From Prosthecochloris sp. (lineage in GTDB: Bacteria > Bacteroidota > Chlorobiia > Chlorobiales > Chlorobiaceae), in the NCBI GenBank assembly GCA_015482705.2, contig JADMLA020000040.1, positions 247,803-311,802 of the forward strand: DNA of 64,000 nucleotides. The letters run 5' to 3'. The notes below the pieces were generated by a model that was given only the letters and a program-made list of their open reading frames with translations, made no database searches and was not told where the DNA came from. Below, one piece after another: positions 1-9,069 of this stretch (positions are counted from its first letter, which is position 1; each line of letters opens with the position of its first letter). Made by a program: the position numbers and the translations under genes.

Positions 1-57
1 TCGTGCAGTAATCCCTATGAATAAAAGTACGATACCGAGAAAGAGTAGTGAAGTCAT
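1..57 (-). CDS. Start of an unidentified membrane protein (cut by window edge)
   Basis: Nineteen codons from an ATG are visible before the window edge. They give a hydrophobic N-terminus (MTSLLFLGIVLLFIGITAR) that reads like a transmembrane or signal-anchor segment. The ATG overlaps the stop of a short upstream reading frame (ATGA arrangement), which suggests translational coupling. The gene lies downstream of the M16 protease on the same strand. No family can be named from so little sequence. Confidence 0.4.
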   Translation of the reverse strand, partial: MTSLLFLGIVLLFIGITAR

Positions 58-131
58 GATTGATATACGGATTGTTTTTTTTGTTGCAGAACCGGTTCGA
101 TGGACGACTGATTATGCAGTAAAGTTACCAT
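54..131 (-). CDS. Possible 25-residue leader peptide coupled to the next gene
   Basis: A 25-codon frame starts at an ATG preceded by a strong ribosome-binding site (GGGAGGA about 8 bases upstream) and ends with a TGA overlapping the ATG of the following membrane-protein frame. The peptide (MVTLLHNQSSIEPV...) matches nothing I recognise. It may be a leader that couples translation, or simply a good ribosome-binding site beside a chance frame. A frameshift joining the two frames is also possible. Confidence 0.3.
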   Translation of the reverse strand: MVTLLHNQSSIEPVLQQKKQSVYQS

Positions 132-153
132 TATTTTATTCCTCCCTGAAGCA

Positions 154-3105
154 TCAATAACCGAATATTTCCTCGAGAGAAAGATTGTCGACTTTTCCGA
201 ACTTGCCGAGGGTTTCCATGTCGAGGTTTTCTTTTTTTCCCAGTACCAAGAGCGTGTATTTTTTATCGGTGAACCGCTGCCGGTGGAATGCAGCTATGTC
301 TTCGAAGCCGAGGTTTGCGGTATTATCATAAATATCCTTTCGGATATCATGGTTCAAGCCGAGTTTTTGTGCCTCTTCCCTGGTGAAAAGAATTTTTGTT
401 CTGGTCAGCCGTTCGGTATGGATTTTTCTCTGAATTCCGTTTTTTGCCGCTGCGAAGAGATCCGGTGATTCAGGCAGGTTTTCCTGTAATTGGGTTAAGC
501 CTGAGAGCGCTTCGGGAAGTTTATCCGCCTGGGTCCCGATATAGCTGAAAATATAATGATGTTCATCTTTGTCTTTGGGTATGCGGTAAACCGAAAAGAC
601 AGAATATGCAAGAGCCTTCGCTTCACGGAGTTCCTGAAAAACGACCGACGACATGCCTCCTCCGTAATACTCGTTGAAGAGTGTGATCAATGGAATCTGT
701 TCCGGATCATACCGTTCGTCTCTGGAGAGCATGAGCATTTCAGCCTGTGTCATGTCGTAATCGACGACATAAACACGGTTTTCCTGCTGCTCGATCTCTC
801 TGTAAGGTTCTATGTCCGGGATAGGGACGAGTTTCCGTTTGAGGTGTTCGAGTTCCCGAAGTTCGGAAGAAAGCTTGCCTGGCGCAGCTGGCCCATAGTA
901 CAATACTCTATGGCGGTATCGCATGAGAGTGTCGATTTCGGCAAGCAACTCTTCGGGGGTTACCTTGTTGAGTTCGCCATTGTCGAGCACATTGGTGAAT
1001 GGTGACGATGCGCCGTAGCGTCCGTAATTATACATTGCCTCGAAAAGGATTTTACGCTTCGAAAGCTTGTCGTCGGCTCTTTCCTTCAAAATACCTGCCT
1101 TTAGTTTTTCGAGTGCTTCAGGATTGGGACGGGCATCGCAGAGCAGCGTTTCGAGCATGTGAAGCGCTGTAGGAAAATGTTCCTGAAGACCGGAAAGTTT
1201 CAAGTAGAGGTGGTCGTCCGCGGTATACGCTGAAAAGCTCGCTCCAATCTTGTACATTTCCTGATTGAATTCGGCCGGTGTCAATGTAGATGTTCCCAGG
1301 TAACTGAGATAATCGAGTGCCAGATCGATTTTTTTTGTGTGATTATTGCCGATATCAAAGACATAGTAGAGGGAGAATAGGTCGTTTTCATTGTTTTTGA
1401 CGGAATAGATCGGAACACCGTCGATAATGTTTTCCGATTGAATATCTCGCTCGAAGTCGAGAAAAACAGGGTCGATATCTTCTGTTTTGCGCGCAAGTAT
1501 GTTTTCAGCAAAAACAGATGTTTTATTGCGGTTTACCTTGAGCGGTGTTATCGGCGGTTTCTGAATTTTGGGAGTTTCCGCATCTTTGCCATGCTGCTTG
1601 TAAATGGCAACGTAGTTGTTCCCGTAATGGTTACGTGCAAAGGCTGATATTTCTGCCTTGGTGATGCTGCTCAGGCGCTCTCTTTTCTCAACCACACTTT
1701 GCCAGTCGATACCGAGCACAAAGGCATCGACAAACGTTTCTGTGCGTCCCCTGTTTGTTTCAAGGGTTCTGAGTTCCTCGATCTTCAGATCGTTGATGAC
1801 TGCCTCGAGGAGCCAGTCCGGGAAATTTCCTTTTTTAACGTTTTCGACCTGTTCGAGCAGGTGTTCCCTGACTTCATCGAGGCTTTGACCTTCTCGGGGT
1901 TTGGCGGAAAGAAGGTGCGTTGAATAATCTTTCATTTCGACCACCATCGAGGCAGCATCGAGGACTTTTTGACTTTGATTGAGGTTCAGGTCGATAAGGC
2001 CTGCCGTCTGATTGTGCAGTATTTTGTCGATAAGGGTAAGAAAATCAATATCCGGTGTGTCGGCCCCTCCGAACCTGAAGCCGATAACCAGTTCTTCCGC
2101 TTCGGGACCTTTTACCTTTGTGACCACCGGTTGTCCGATTGGATCTTCTTTTGGTGGGAAAAACTGAGGAACGGTATTGGGCTGGAGTTTCGAGAATTTT
2201 TCATCGATCAGCTGTATCGCTTCATCGGGATCGAAATCACCGGCAATACAGATCGCCATATTGTTCGGCACATACCAGGTACGGTAATAATCGATGACAT
2301 TTTTTATTGACGGATTTTTCAGGTGCTCCGCTTCGCCGATGGTTGTTTGTGTGCCGTATGTATGTTTCCTGAAAAGGCCTGCGTAAAGATTTTCCCAGAT
2401 TTTCCTGCTGTCGCTGTCCATCGTCATGTTTTTTTCTTCATAGACGGTTTCAAGCTCGGTATGGAACAGGCGCATGACCGGATTTCTGAACCTTTCTGCT
2501 TCTATGGTCAACCATTTTTCAAGCTGGTTGGACGGAATATCGTTCAAGTAGACGGTTTGTTCTACCCAGGTGTATGCATTCGTTCCTCTTGCCCCTATTG
2601 AACTGAGCAGTTTGTCATACTCGTTGGGTATGGTGAATTCAGCTGCAAAATTGGATGTGCTGTCGATGTGACGATAAATATCCGCTCTTTTATCCGGATC
2701 GTCGGTTGAGCGGTATTCTTCGTAAAGATCCATGATTTTCTGCAGTTCGACTTTTTCCTTTTCGTAATCCAGAGACCCGATAGAGTCCGTTCCTTTGAAA
2801 AGCATATGCTCGAGGTAGTGGGCGAGACCGGTTGTTTCCGCAGGATCGTTTTTACTGCCGGCCCTTACGGCGATCGAGGTGTATATCCTCGGCTCGTCCT
2901 TATGCGGACTCATGTAGACTGTCAGGCCGTTGTCGAGGGTGTAGATTCTTGTATGCAGAGGGTCGTTGGGTACTGTGGTGTATGAATACCGGTGTTCAGA
3001 ATGCATAGCGGTGCACGACATTAGGATTAAAAGAATAAAAGCGTTAACGAAGGTACAGCGAATAGTGGCCGGGTGGATGAGTGGCTGACGGGAACAAAGA
3101 CACAT
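154..3105 (-). CDS. M16 family zinc metalloprotease, predicted lipoprotein
   Basis: Insulinase/pitrilysin-type peptidase of two fused M16 units, about 980 residues. The inverted zinc motif HYLEH lies about 95-100 residues from the chosen ATG, and the downstream VYEEKN segment should supply the third zinc ligand. The N-terminus has a hydrophobic stretch ending in a lipobox-like LMSC, so the protein is probably lipid-anchored in the periplasm, where such enzymes degrade peptides. The start is uncertain: the frame is open to a TTG at 3144, and neither candidate has a convincing ribosome-binding site. The gene is divergent from uvrB. Confidence 0.88.
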   Translation of the reverse strand: MCLCSRQPLIHPATIRCTFVNAFILLILMSCTAMHSEHRYSYTTVPNDPLHTRIYTLDNGLTVYMSPHKDEPRIYTSIAVRAGSKNDPAETTGLAHYLEHMLFKGTDSIGSLDYEKEKVELQKIMDLYEEYRSTDDPDKRADIYRHIDSTSNFAAEFTIPNEYDKLLSSIGARGTNAYTWVEQTVYLNDIPSNQLEKWLTIEAERFRNPVMRLFHTELETVYEEKNMTMDSDSRKIWENLYAGLFRKHTYGTQTTIGEAEHLKNPSIKNVIDYYRTWYVPNNMAICIAGDFDPDEAIQLIDEKFSKLQPNTVPQFFPPKEDPIGQPVVTKVKGPEAEELVIGFRFGGADTPDIDFLTLIDKILHNQTAGLIDLNLNQSQKVLDAASMVVEMKDYSTHLLSAKPREGQSLDEVREHLLEQVENVKKGNFPDWLLEAVINDLKIEELRTLETNRGRTETFVDAFVLGIDWQSVVEKRERLSSITKAEISAFARNHYGNNYVAIYKQHGKDAETPKIQKPPITPLKVNRNKTSVFAENILARKTEDIDPVFLDFERDIQSENIIDGVPIYSVKNNENDLFSLYYVFDIGNNHTKKIDLALDYLSYLGTSTLTPAEFNQEMYKIGASFSAYTADDHLYLKLSGLQEHFPTALHMLETLLCDARPNPEALEKLKAGILKERADDKLSKRKILFEAMYNYGRYGASSPFTNVLDNGELNKVTPEELLAEIDTLMRYRHRVLYYGPAAPGKLSSELRELEHLKRKLVPIPDIEPYREIEQQENRVYVVDYDMTQAEMLMLSRDERYDPEQIPLITLFNEYYGGGMSSVVFQELREAKALAYSVFSVYRIPKDKDEHHYIFSYIGTQADKLPEALSGLTQLQENLPESPDLFAAAKNGIQRKIHTERLTRTKILFTREEAQKLGLNHDIRKDIYDNTANLGFEDIAAFHRQRFTDKKYTLLVLGKKENLDMETLGKFGKVDNLSLEEIFGY

Positions 3106-3258
3106 ATACTGTACGGTATTTTGAGAGGCATTTTCCTGTTTCAATAACTTTCATGGTACAATCCTGAGAAAGAACTAACAAATTTTATAAATAGTTTAAA
3201 TAGTTGAACAATAGCAATTTTACGGTAAGAAGGACGTGAAGCGGTAAAGGTAAAGCCA

Positions 3259-5340
3259 ATGAAAAGAAACGACAACAATGTATATACAATTGAAAGCAAC
3301 TATAAACCTAAAGGCGATCAGCCGGAAGCTATCCGGCAGCTTACCGATGGTGTGTTGAGAGGCGACCAGAGTCAGGTTCTTCTGGGTGTCACCGGTTCAG
3401 GTAAAACCTTCACGATGGCCAACGTTATCGCTGCTGTCAACAAGCCTGTTCTTGTCATCAGTCATAACAAAACGCTTGCCGCTCAGTTGTACGGTGAACT
3501 ACGGCAGTTTTTTCCACATAATGCGGTAGAGTATTTTATAAGCTATTATGATTTCTATCAGCCTGAAGCCTATATCCCTTCGATGGATAAGTACATCGCA
3601 AAGGATTTGCGAATTAACGATGAAATCGAGCGGCTGAGGCTCAAAGCGACCAGCGCTCTTTTAAGTGGTCGCAAGGATGTCGTTGTAGTGAGTTCCGTGA
3701 GCTGCATCTATGGATTGGGTTCACCGGAAGACTGGAAAGCTCAGATAGTGGAACTTCGTCGGGAAATGGAGAAAGACAGGGACGAGTTTTTGAAAGAGCT
3801 TGTTTCCCTTCACTTTGTTCGTGATGACAAGGACCTGGCCTCCGGAAAATTCAGGGTGCGAGGAGATGTCATCGATCTCGTTCCGATGCATGAAGATATT
3901 GCTTTGCGCGTAGAGTTTTTCGGCAATGAGATCGAGAGGCTGCAGCTTTTCGATCATCAAAGCGGTGAAATTCTCGGTGATCAGGAGTATGCCTTTGTCT
4001 ACCCCGCACGGCAGTTTGTCGCCGAAGAGGAAAAACTGAAACAGGCTATGTTCGCTATAGAAAATGAACTGGCCGGGCGTCTGAACGTTTTACGTGCCGA
4101 AGACAAGCTTGTCGAGGCACGCAGGCTGGAAGAGAGAACCCGTTACGACCTGGAAATGATGAAAGAGCTGGGGTATTGCTCGGGAATTGAGAATTATTCA
4201 CGTCATCTGTCAGGCAGGGATGCCGGAGACAGACCGTACTGTCTCTTGGATTATTTCCCGAAAGACTACCTTGTCATTATTGATGAATCACATGTTACAT
4301 TTCCGCAGATCCGTGGAATGTATGCGGGTGACCGTTCCAGAAAAACCATTCTTGTCGATTACGGGTTCCGACTCCCTTCGGCTCTTGACAATCGACCGTT
4401 GCGTTTCGAAGAGTTCGAATCGATGGTCCCGCAGTTGATAAGTGTCAGTGCGACTCCTGGAGAATACGAACTTCGCCGTACGGGCGGGGCGGTTGTCGAA
4501 CAGCTTGTGAGACCGACCGGTTTGCTCGATCCGGAAATTTATGTTCGGCCTGTCAATGGGCAGATCGACGATCTTCTCGAAGAAATCCGGAAGCATACTG
4601 CCAAAGGATTCAAGTCTTTGGTGATGACCCTGACGAAGCGCATGAGTGAAGATCTGCATGATTTTCTCAGAAAAGCCGGCTTGAAGGTGCGTTATCTGCA
4701 CTCTGAAATCAAGAGCCTCGAGAGGATGCAGATCCTCAGAGAGCTGAGAACCGGAGAGATCGACATACTTGTGGGGGTAAACCTTCTCCGGGAGGGACTT
4801 GACCTGCCTGAGGTGTCTCTTGTCGCTATTCTCGATGCTGACAAGGAGGGTTTTTTAAGGGATAGCAAATCGCTGATGCAGATTGCGGGCCGTGCCGCCA
4901 GAAATGTTGAAGGCAAGGTGATTTTTTATGCTGAGAAGATTACCGATTCCATGCGGACGGTTATCGAAGAAACCCGGAGGCGCAGAACGGTTCAACAGCA
5001 GTTCAATGCGGAACACGGTATCACTCCCGCATCGATCGTCAAGTCGGTTGACCAGGTTCTCGATACCACAGGGGTAGCCGATGCCGAGGAGCGGTTCAGA
5101 AGAAGAAGAATGGGACTCGAGCAGCGGTCACAGAGAGTTCTGGAGGACTTGATCGGTTCCCTGGGAAGCGAGGATCTGTATGCCATGGCGGAAACCCTCA
5201 AGCTGGAGATGCAGGAGGCGGCAGAGGGCATGGAGTATGAAAAAGCGGCATATCTTCGCGATGAGATTGCTAAGCTCGAGCACGCTGCGGAAGGAAAGAC
5301 GCAAGGAAACGAACAAGAAAGCAAGAAGCTCCACAAATGA
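3259..5340 (+). CDS. uvrB: UvrABC excinuclease subunit B
   Basis: Damage-verification helicase of nucleotide excision repair: UvrA loads it at lesions and it recruits UvrC. All landmarks of a full-length (693 aa) UvrB are present: Walker A GVTGSGKT at 43-50, the beta-hairpin YYDFYQPEAYIP, a DESH Walker B, the QIAGRAARN helicase motif, and a C-terminal UVR domain (EMQEAAEGMEYEKAAYLRDEI) for UvrC contact. It is monocistronic, with its promoter expected in the AT-rich gap shared with the divergent protease gene. Confidence 0.98.
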   Translation: MKRNDNNVYTIESNYKPKGDQPEAIRQLTDGVLRGDQSQVLLGVTGSGKTFTMANVIAAVNKPVLVISHNKTLAAQLYGELRQFFPHNAVEYFISYYDFYQPEAYIPSMDKYIAKDLRINDEIERLRLKATSALLSGRKDVVVVSSVSCIYGLGSPEDWKAQIVELRREMEKDRDEFLKELVSLHFVRDDKDLASGKFRVRGDVIDLVPMHEDIALRVEFFGNEIERLQLFDHQSGEILGDQEYAFVYPARQFVAEEEKLKQAMFAIENELAGRLNVLRAEDKLVEARRLEERTRYDLEMMKELGYCSGIENYSRHLSGRDAGDRPYCLLDYFPKDYLVIIDESHVTFPQIRGMYAGDRSRKTILVDYGFRLPSALDNRPLRFEEFESMVPQLISVSATPGEYELRRTGGAVVEQLVRPTGLLDPEIYVRPVNGQIDDLLEEIRKHTAKGFKSLVMTLTKRMSEDLHDFLRKAGLKVRYLHSEIKSLERMQILRELRTGEIDILVGVNLLREGLDLPEVSLVAILDADKEGFLRDSKSLMQIAGRAARNVEGKVIFYAEKITDSMRTVIEETRRRRTVQQQFNAEHGITPASIVKSVDQVLDTTGVADAEERFRRRRMGLEQRSQRVLEDLIGSLGSEDLYAMAETLKLEMQEAAEGMEYEKAAYLRDEIAKLEHAAEGKTQGNEQESKKLHK

Positions 5341-5433
5341 ATGATGACGATTGATGGGAGAATGCATCTGGCGCTCTTGGAATTTCTGAAGGCATTTTCA
5401 AAACCTGTTCAAGTGTTGCTATTGTAACCTTAT

Positions 5434-5461
5434 GAGCAATGAGCAATGAGCAATGAGCAAT
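5434..5461 (+). repeat. Four tandem GAGCAAT heptamers
   Basis: Exactly four head-to-tail copies of GAGCAAT lie in the 205-base gap between uvrB and the ppGpp enzyme gene. No other element is evident in the gap. Similar degenerate 7-base arrays recur in other gaps of this window. Confidence 0.9.
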
Positions 5462-5545
5462 GTTTTTTCTTTGACTTCTTACGTATCGCTCGTTATTTAT
5501 GTATTGGAACAGAAAATCATAAACCCGATTACCGGTACTTGACGT

Positions 5546-7741
5546 ATGTTAGCCCAGATTGAAAAAGCACAATATGAAAAGATGCATGAAATTCTTCGAC
5601 TGGCTCGGAAGAATCTCAGGAATTTCGATGAATCGCTGATTCAACGGGCTTTTTTCATGTGCTATAGAGCGCATGAAGGTGAAAAGCGTGCATCCGGAGA
5701 ACCATTTTTCTATCATCCTGTTGAAGTTGCGAAAATACTGCTTACCGAGCTTCCTCTTGACGGGGTTTCGATAGCTGCGGCCCTGTTGCACGATGTCATA
5801 GAGGACAGTGAGTATACCTATGAGGACCTAGCAGCGGAACTGGGCAGTGAGGTGGCGGATATCGTGGAGGGTCTTACCAAAATCTCCGGGATTATGATCA
5901 ACCGTGAGATTACTCAGGCAGAAGGCTTTCGCAAGATGCTGCTTTCAGTCGTCAAAGATGTGCGGGTTATTCTGATAAAGTTTTGTGATCGATTGCACAA
6001 CATGCGAACCCTCGATGCTCTACCGGAGCATCGCCGCCTTAAAATCGCCCTGGAGACACGAGACATTTATGCCCCGCTTGCACATCGTTTCGGTCTCGGA
6101 AAGATGAAGATAGAGCTTGAAAACCTGGCGTTCAAGTATATCGACCCGGATATGTTCGAGAAGATTCAGCAGAAGGTACGGCTCAGTAGAGGGGAAAGAA
6201 TCGCTTATCTCGACAAGATGATTGTGCCAATCAAAAAGGATCTGGAAAAGCAGGGATTCAAGGTGGATGTTGAGGGCAGGGCAAAACATCTGTTTTCCAT
6301 TTATAACAAGATGCGTTATAAGAACAAGCGTTTCGAGGATATTCACGACCTTTACGGCATCAGGATCGTCATTGATACCGAACGGATTTCCGATTGCTTT
6401 GCTGCCTACGGTTACATAACACAGAAATATCCGCCGCTTCCCCAGCACTTCAAGGATTATATTTCCATCCCGAAACATAACGGATACCAGTCGCTTCACT
6501 CTGCGATTCTCGGGCCGAAAGGACGTGTCGTGGAGGTGCAGATTAGAACAAGCCGGATGCATGAGTTTGCGGAATTCGGTGTTGCGGCTCATTGGCGTTA
6601 CAAGGAGAAAGTATCCAAGGATGACGCTACGATAGACACGTTTCTCAAGTGGGCTCGTGATCTCATCAAGGACGCCGACTCGGCTGCCTCGTTCATGGAG
6701 GGTTTCAAGCTGAATCTCTATCATGACGAGATCTATATTTTTACACCCAAAGGTGATATGAAAACCCTGCCTGCCGGAGCAACTCCTATTGATTTTGCGT
6801 ATTCGATACACACGGAGATAGGTAACGGGTGTATCGGGGCGAAAGTGAACGGGAAAATCGTCAGACTCAATTCCGAGCTCAGGTCGGGTGATCGTGTAGA
6901 GATCATCACCTCCAAGAACCAGAAACCCAAAGCAGATTGGTTGAAGTTCGTTGTGACCCACCGGGCTCGTATGAAAATTCGCTCGGCAATCAACGAAGAA
7001 CGGCGTCGCCAGATTGAAAAAGGCCGGAACATGTGGGAAAAGATGCTTTCCGGCACGAAGAAGCTGCTTACGGAAAACGATATCATAAAACAGGTCCGTA
7101 AATACGGCATCAAAACACCGGCAGATTTTTTCAGCGCATTGGCTAACCAGCAGATTGACGCCGAAAAGGTTTTCAAAAGTCTGGCCGATCAGGAACAGCA
7201 GCCCTTCACAACCGAGAAGCCGGAGCCTGAAGAGTACGAATATGATGCGTTTGCAGAAGAGGCTCGAAAGGGGAAAGAGGGTGAAAGAGTCGGCAAGGAT
7301 GAAGTTGTTATCGAAGGGTTACCCAATATTGCGTATTCTTATGCCAAATGCTGTAAGCCGGTTCCCGGAGATGATATCATAGGGTTTGTCACCAAAGAGG
7401 GGTTTGTGAAGATCCATCGGAAAAACTGTGTCAATGTCAGTAATGAAAGTCTTCTGAAAAGTGAGCGCGTCGTAAGTGTTTCCTGGAACAGGAAGGTTGA
7501 AACCGAGTTTCTTGCCGGGGTTAAGGTGGTTGGAGAAGACAGGATCGGTATAACGAACCAGATAACCGGTGTGCTTTCCAAGTCCGATATCAATATTCGC
7601 AGTATCTCTTTGCATGCGAAAGACGGGATGTTTATCGGAACGGTCATGATCTATGTCCGTAACATAGCTCGTTTGCAGGCTTTGATGGATAAAATCAGAA
7701 AAGTACAGGGTGTGTTTTCCGTCGAGCGTCTCGGAAACTGA
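5546..7741 (+). CDS. spoT: Bifunctional (p)ppGpp synthetase/hydrolase, RelA/SpoT family
   Basis: Makes and degrades the stringent-response alarmone. The N-terminal HD hydrolase domain is intact (LLHDVIEDS at 81-88, followed by FCDRLHNMRTL). The synthetase domain has the YQSLH motif and neighbouring RIVIDTERISDCFAAYG region. A TGS domain and a C-terminal ACT domain (GEDRIGITNQITGVLSK) complete the long architecture; 731 residues is normal. With no second RelA-like gene in view it is probably the single long Rsh enzyme. The broken adenylate-domain gene starts 11 bases after its stop. Confidence 0.97.
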   Translation: MLAQIEKAQYEKMHEILRLARKNLRNFDESLIQRAFFMCYRAHEGEKRASGEPFFYHPVEVAKILLTELPLDGVSIAAALLHDVIEDSEYTYEDLAAELGSEVADIVEGLTKISGIMINREITQAEGFRKMLLSVVKDVRVILIKFCDRLHNMRTLDALPEHRRLKIALETRDIYAPLAHRFGLGKMKIELENLAFKYIDPDMFEKIQQKVRLSRGERIAYLDKMIVPIKKDLEKQGFKVDVEGRAKHLFSIYNKMRYKNKRFEDIHDLYGIRIVIDTERISDCFAAYGYITQKYPPLPQHFKDYISIPKHNGYQSLHSAILGPKGRVVEVQIRTSRMHEFAEFGVAAHWRYKEKVSKDDATIDTFLKWARDLIKDADSAASFMEGFKLNLYHDEIYIFTPKGDMKTLPAGATPIDFAYSIHTEIGNGCIGAKVNGKIVRLNSELRSGDRVEIITSKNQKPKADWLKFVVTHRARMKIRSAINEERRRQIEKGRNMWEKMLSGTKKLLTENDIIKQVRKYGIKTPADFFSALANQQIDAEKVFKSLADQEQQPFTTEKPEPEEYEYDAFAEEARKGKEGERVGKDEVVIEGLPNIAYSYAKCCKPVPGDDIIGFVTKEGFVKIHRKNCVNVSNESLLKSERVVSVSWNRKVETEFLAGVKVVGEDRIGITNQITGVLSKSDINIRSISLHAKDGMFIGTVMIYVRNIARLQALMDKIRKVQGVFSVERLGN

Positions 7742-7752
7742 GCTGGTTTCCT

Positions 7753-9064
7753 ATGAAATTGAAGATATTTTTGCACCGATACTTCGGTGTATCCTTTTAT
7801 GCTTTGATGCAGAAATACCTCGAGGCTTTTGCCGGAGGAGCAGACATTGCATCAGGGCGTTGGTTTTGAAAAGACAGATGACCTCATAATCATGAACGGC
7901 ATGAGCATCTATTCCGAGGAAATCGAACAAACCCTTGGTTCCCATCCGGGTGTTCATGATGCAGTGGTTCTGTCACTGAAAGACGGGATCTACCAGGATA
8001 GCCTTGTCTGTGCTGTAGTGCTTGAAAAGAATTCGGAAGCGACCGCTGACGATCTGTTCACGTTTACCCGGGAGCGGTTCGGTGCGTCTGTTCTCTATCG
8101 TGTCGTGATCCTCGATGACATTCCTCGTAATGAGCGGGGAAAACCTGTTCGAACCGAACTGAACAAGACGATTCTAACCCTTCTGGGGCGGAGTGCCGTG
8201 CTTGGCGGAAAAGGGGAGGCACAGCCTTTGGACCAGCGCGCCCGTGACTCCATCGAGGCTGCCGGTTTTTCCGAGATGTCTGTCCCTGAAAAAGGAAGGC
8301 TTGTTCCCCTGCGTCCGATCGAATCGACCCAATGGGGAGGTGTCGATGAAGAAGTCACTGACCATGTTCATTCAGAAAATCTCGTGACGGCTCCCGATGC
8401 TGCAAAACTTTTCAGTCTCGATGTAGCGGGCATCGACATCATCAGCGCCGATATCTCTGTGCCTTGGTATGAGAATGGAGCTATCATCAACGAAGTCAAC
8501 TACGCCCCTTTGTCCGGAGGGGGGGGGAGATTTCAAAGCGCCATATACCAATTTTCCTCCGTGAGTTCATGGCAGGTGACGGCAGAATCCCTGTCAACGT
8601 TTTTGTCGGAGGGGAGCGTGCGTTGCGAGCTACGTTCAGGCTCTGGAGAGCTCTGCTTTCAAAAGGAATACACGCATTTCTGACCAATGAAAGGCAAACC
8701 TTCGATTCTTCAGGAAAACCGGTTCACATGCCGTTCATAAGCCTCTACCGGCGTATTCGAGCCCTGACGCTTTCGCCGAAAGTTGATGCGATTGTCATGG
8801 CGGTCCAGATGGACGAGTTTCTCTTTAGCGGTTTACCCCTTGAATATGTCGATAGTATAACTGTGTGTGATGCTCGGCTGGCATCGTTCAGGGAACAGGA
8901 CAAACCGCTGTCAGCAGAACGCCTCGATGCAATGAAACACTTTCTTGCAGACTGGAAAAAAGTATGAAACGTTCAAGGCGGATTTATCATTGGCCGTTAC
9001 GGCAGATTCCGTCCGGTATCATCTGCGAACAAGCATACAGGCTGGAGAGGTTTCCGATCTGTAA
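7753..9064 (+). pseudogene. Frame-broken gene: adenylate-forming enzyme C-terminus joined to an ATP-grasp region
   Basis: Three overlapping frames read as one protein if three homopolymer runs are corrected. Segment 1 (from ATG 7753) ends ASGRWF. Loss of one T in the run at 7864-7867 continues into EKTDDLIIMNGMSIYSEEI, an acyl-CoA-synthetase C-terminal subdomain that keeps the NERGKP lysine region. An ATP-grasp segment like cyanophycin synthetase follows (LDVAGIDIISADISVPW, EVNYAPL). At the G9 run (8519-8527) the frame must shift to read GGGEISKRHIP and on to about 8958. Loss of one A at 8956-8961 adds YETFKADLSL up to TAA at 9064. The large N-terminal adenylation core is missing, so the gene is also truncated. 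Decay or homopolymer sequencing error would both explain the pattern. Confidence 0.75.
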
Positions 9065-9069
9065 AAAAA

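Noticed and set aside
6020..6961. Long open frame antisense to the ppGpp enzyme gene
   Set aside because: It lies wholly under the conserved synthetase and TGS domains, lacks family features, and has an Arg/Ile/His-rich composition typical of an antisense shadow.
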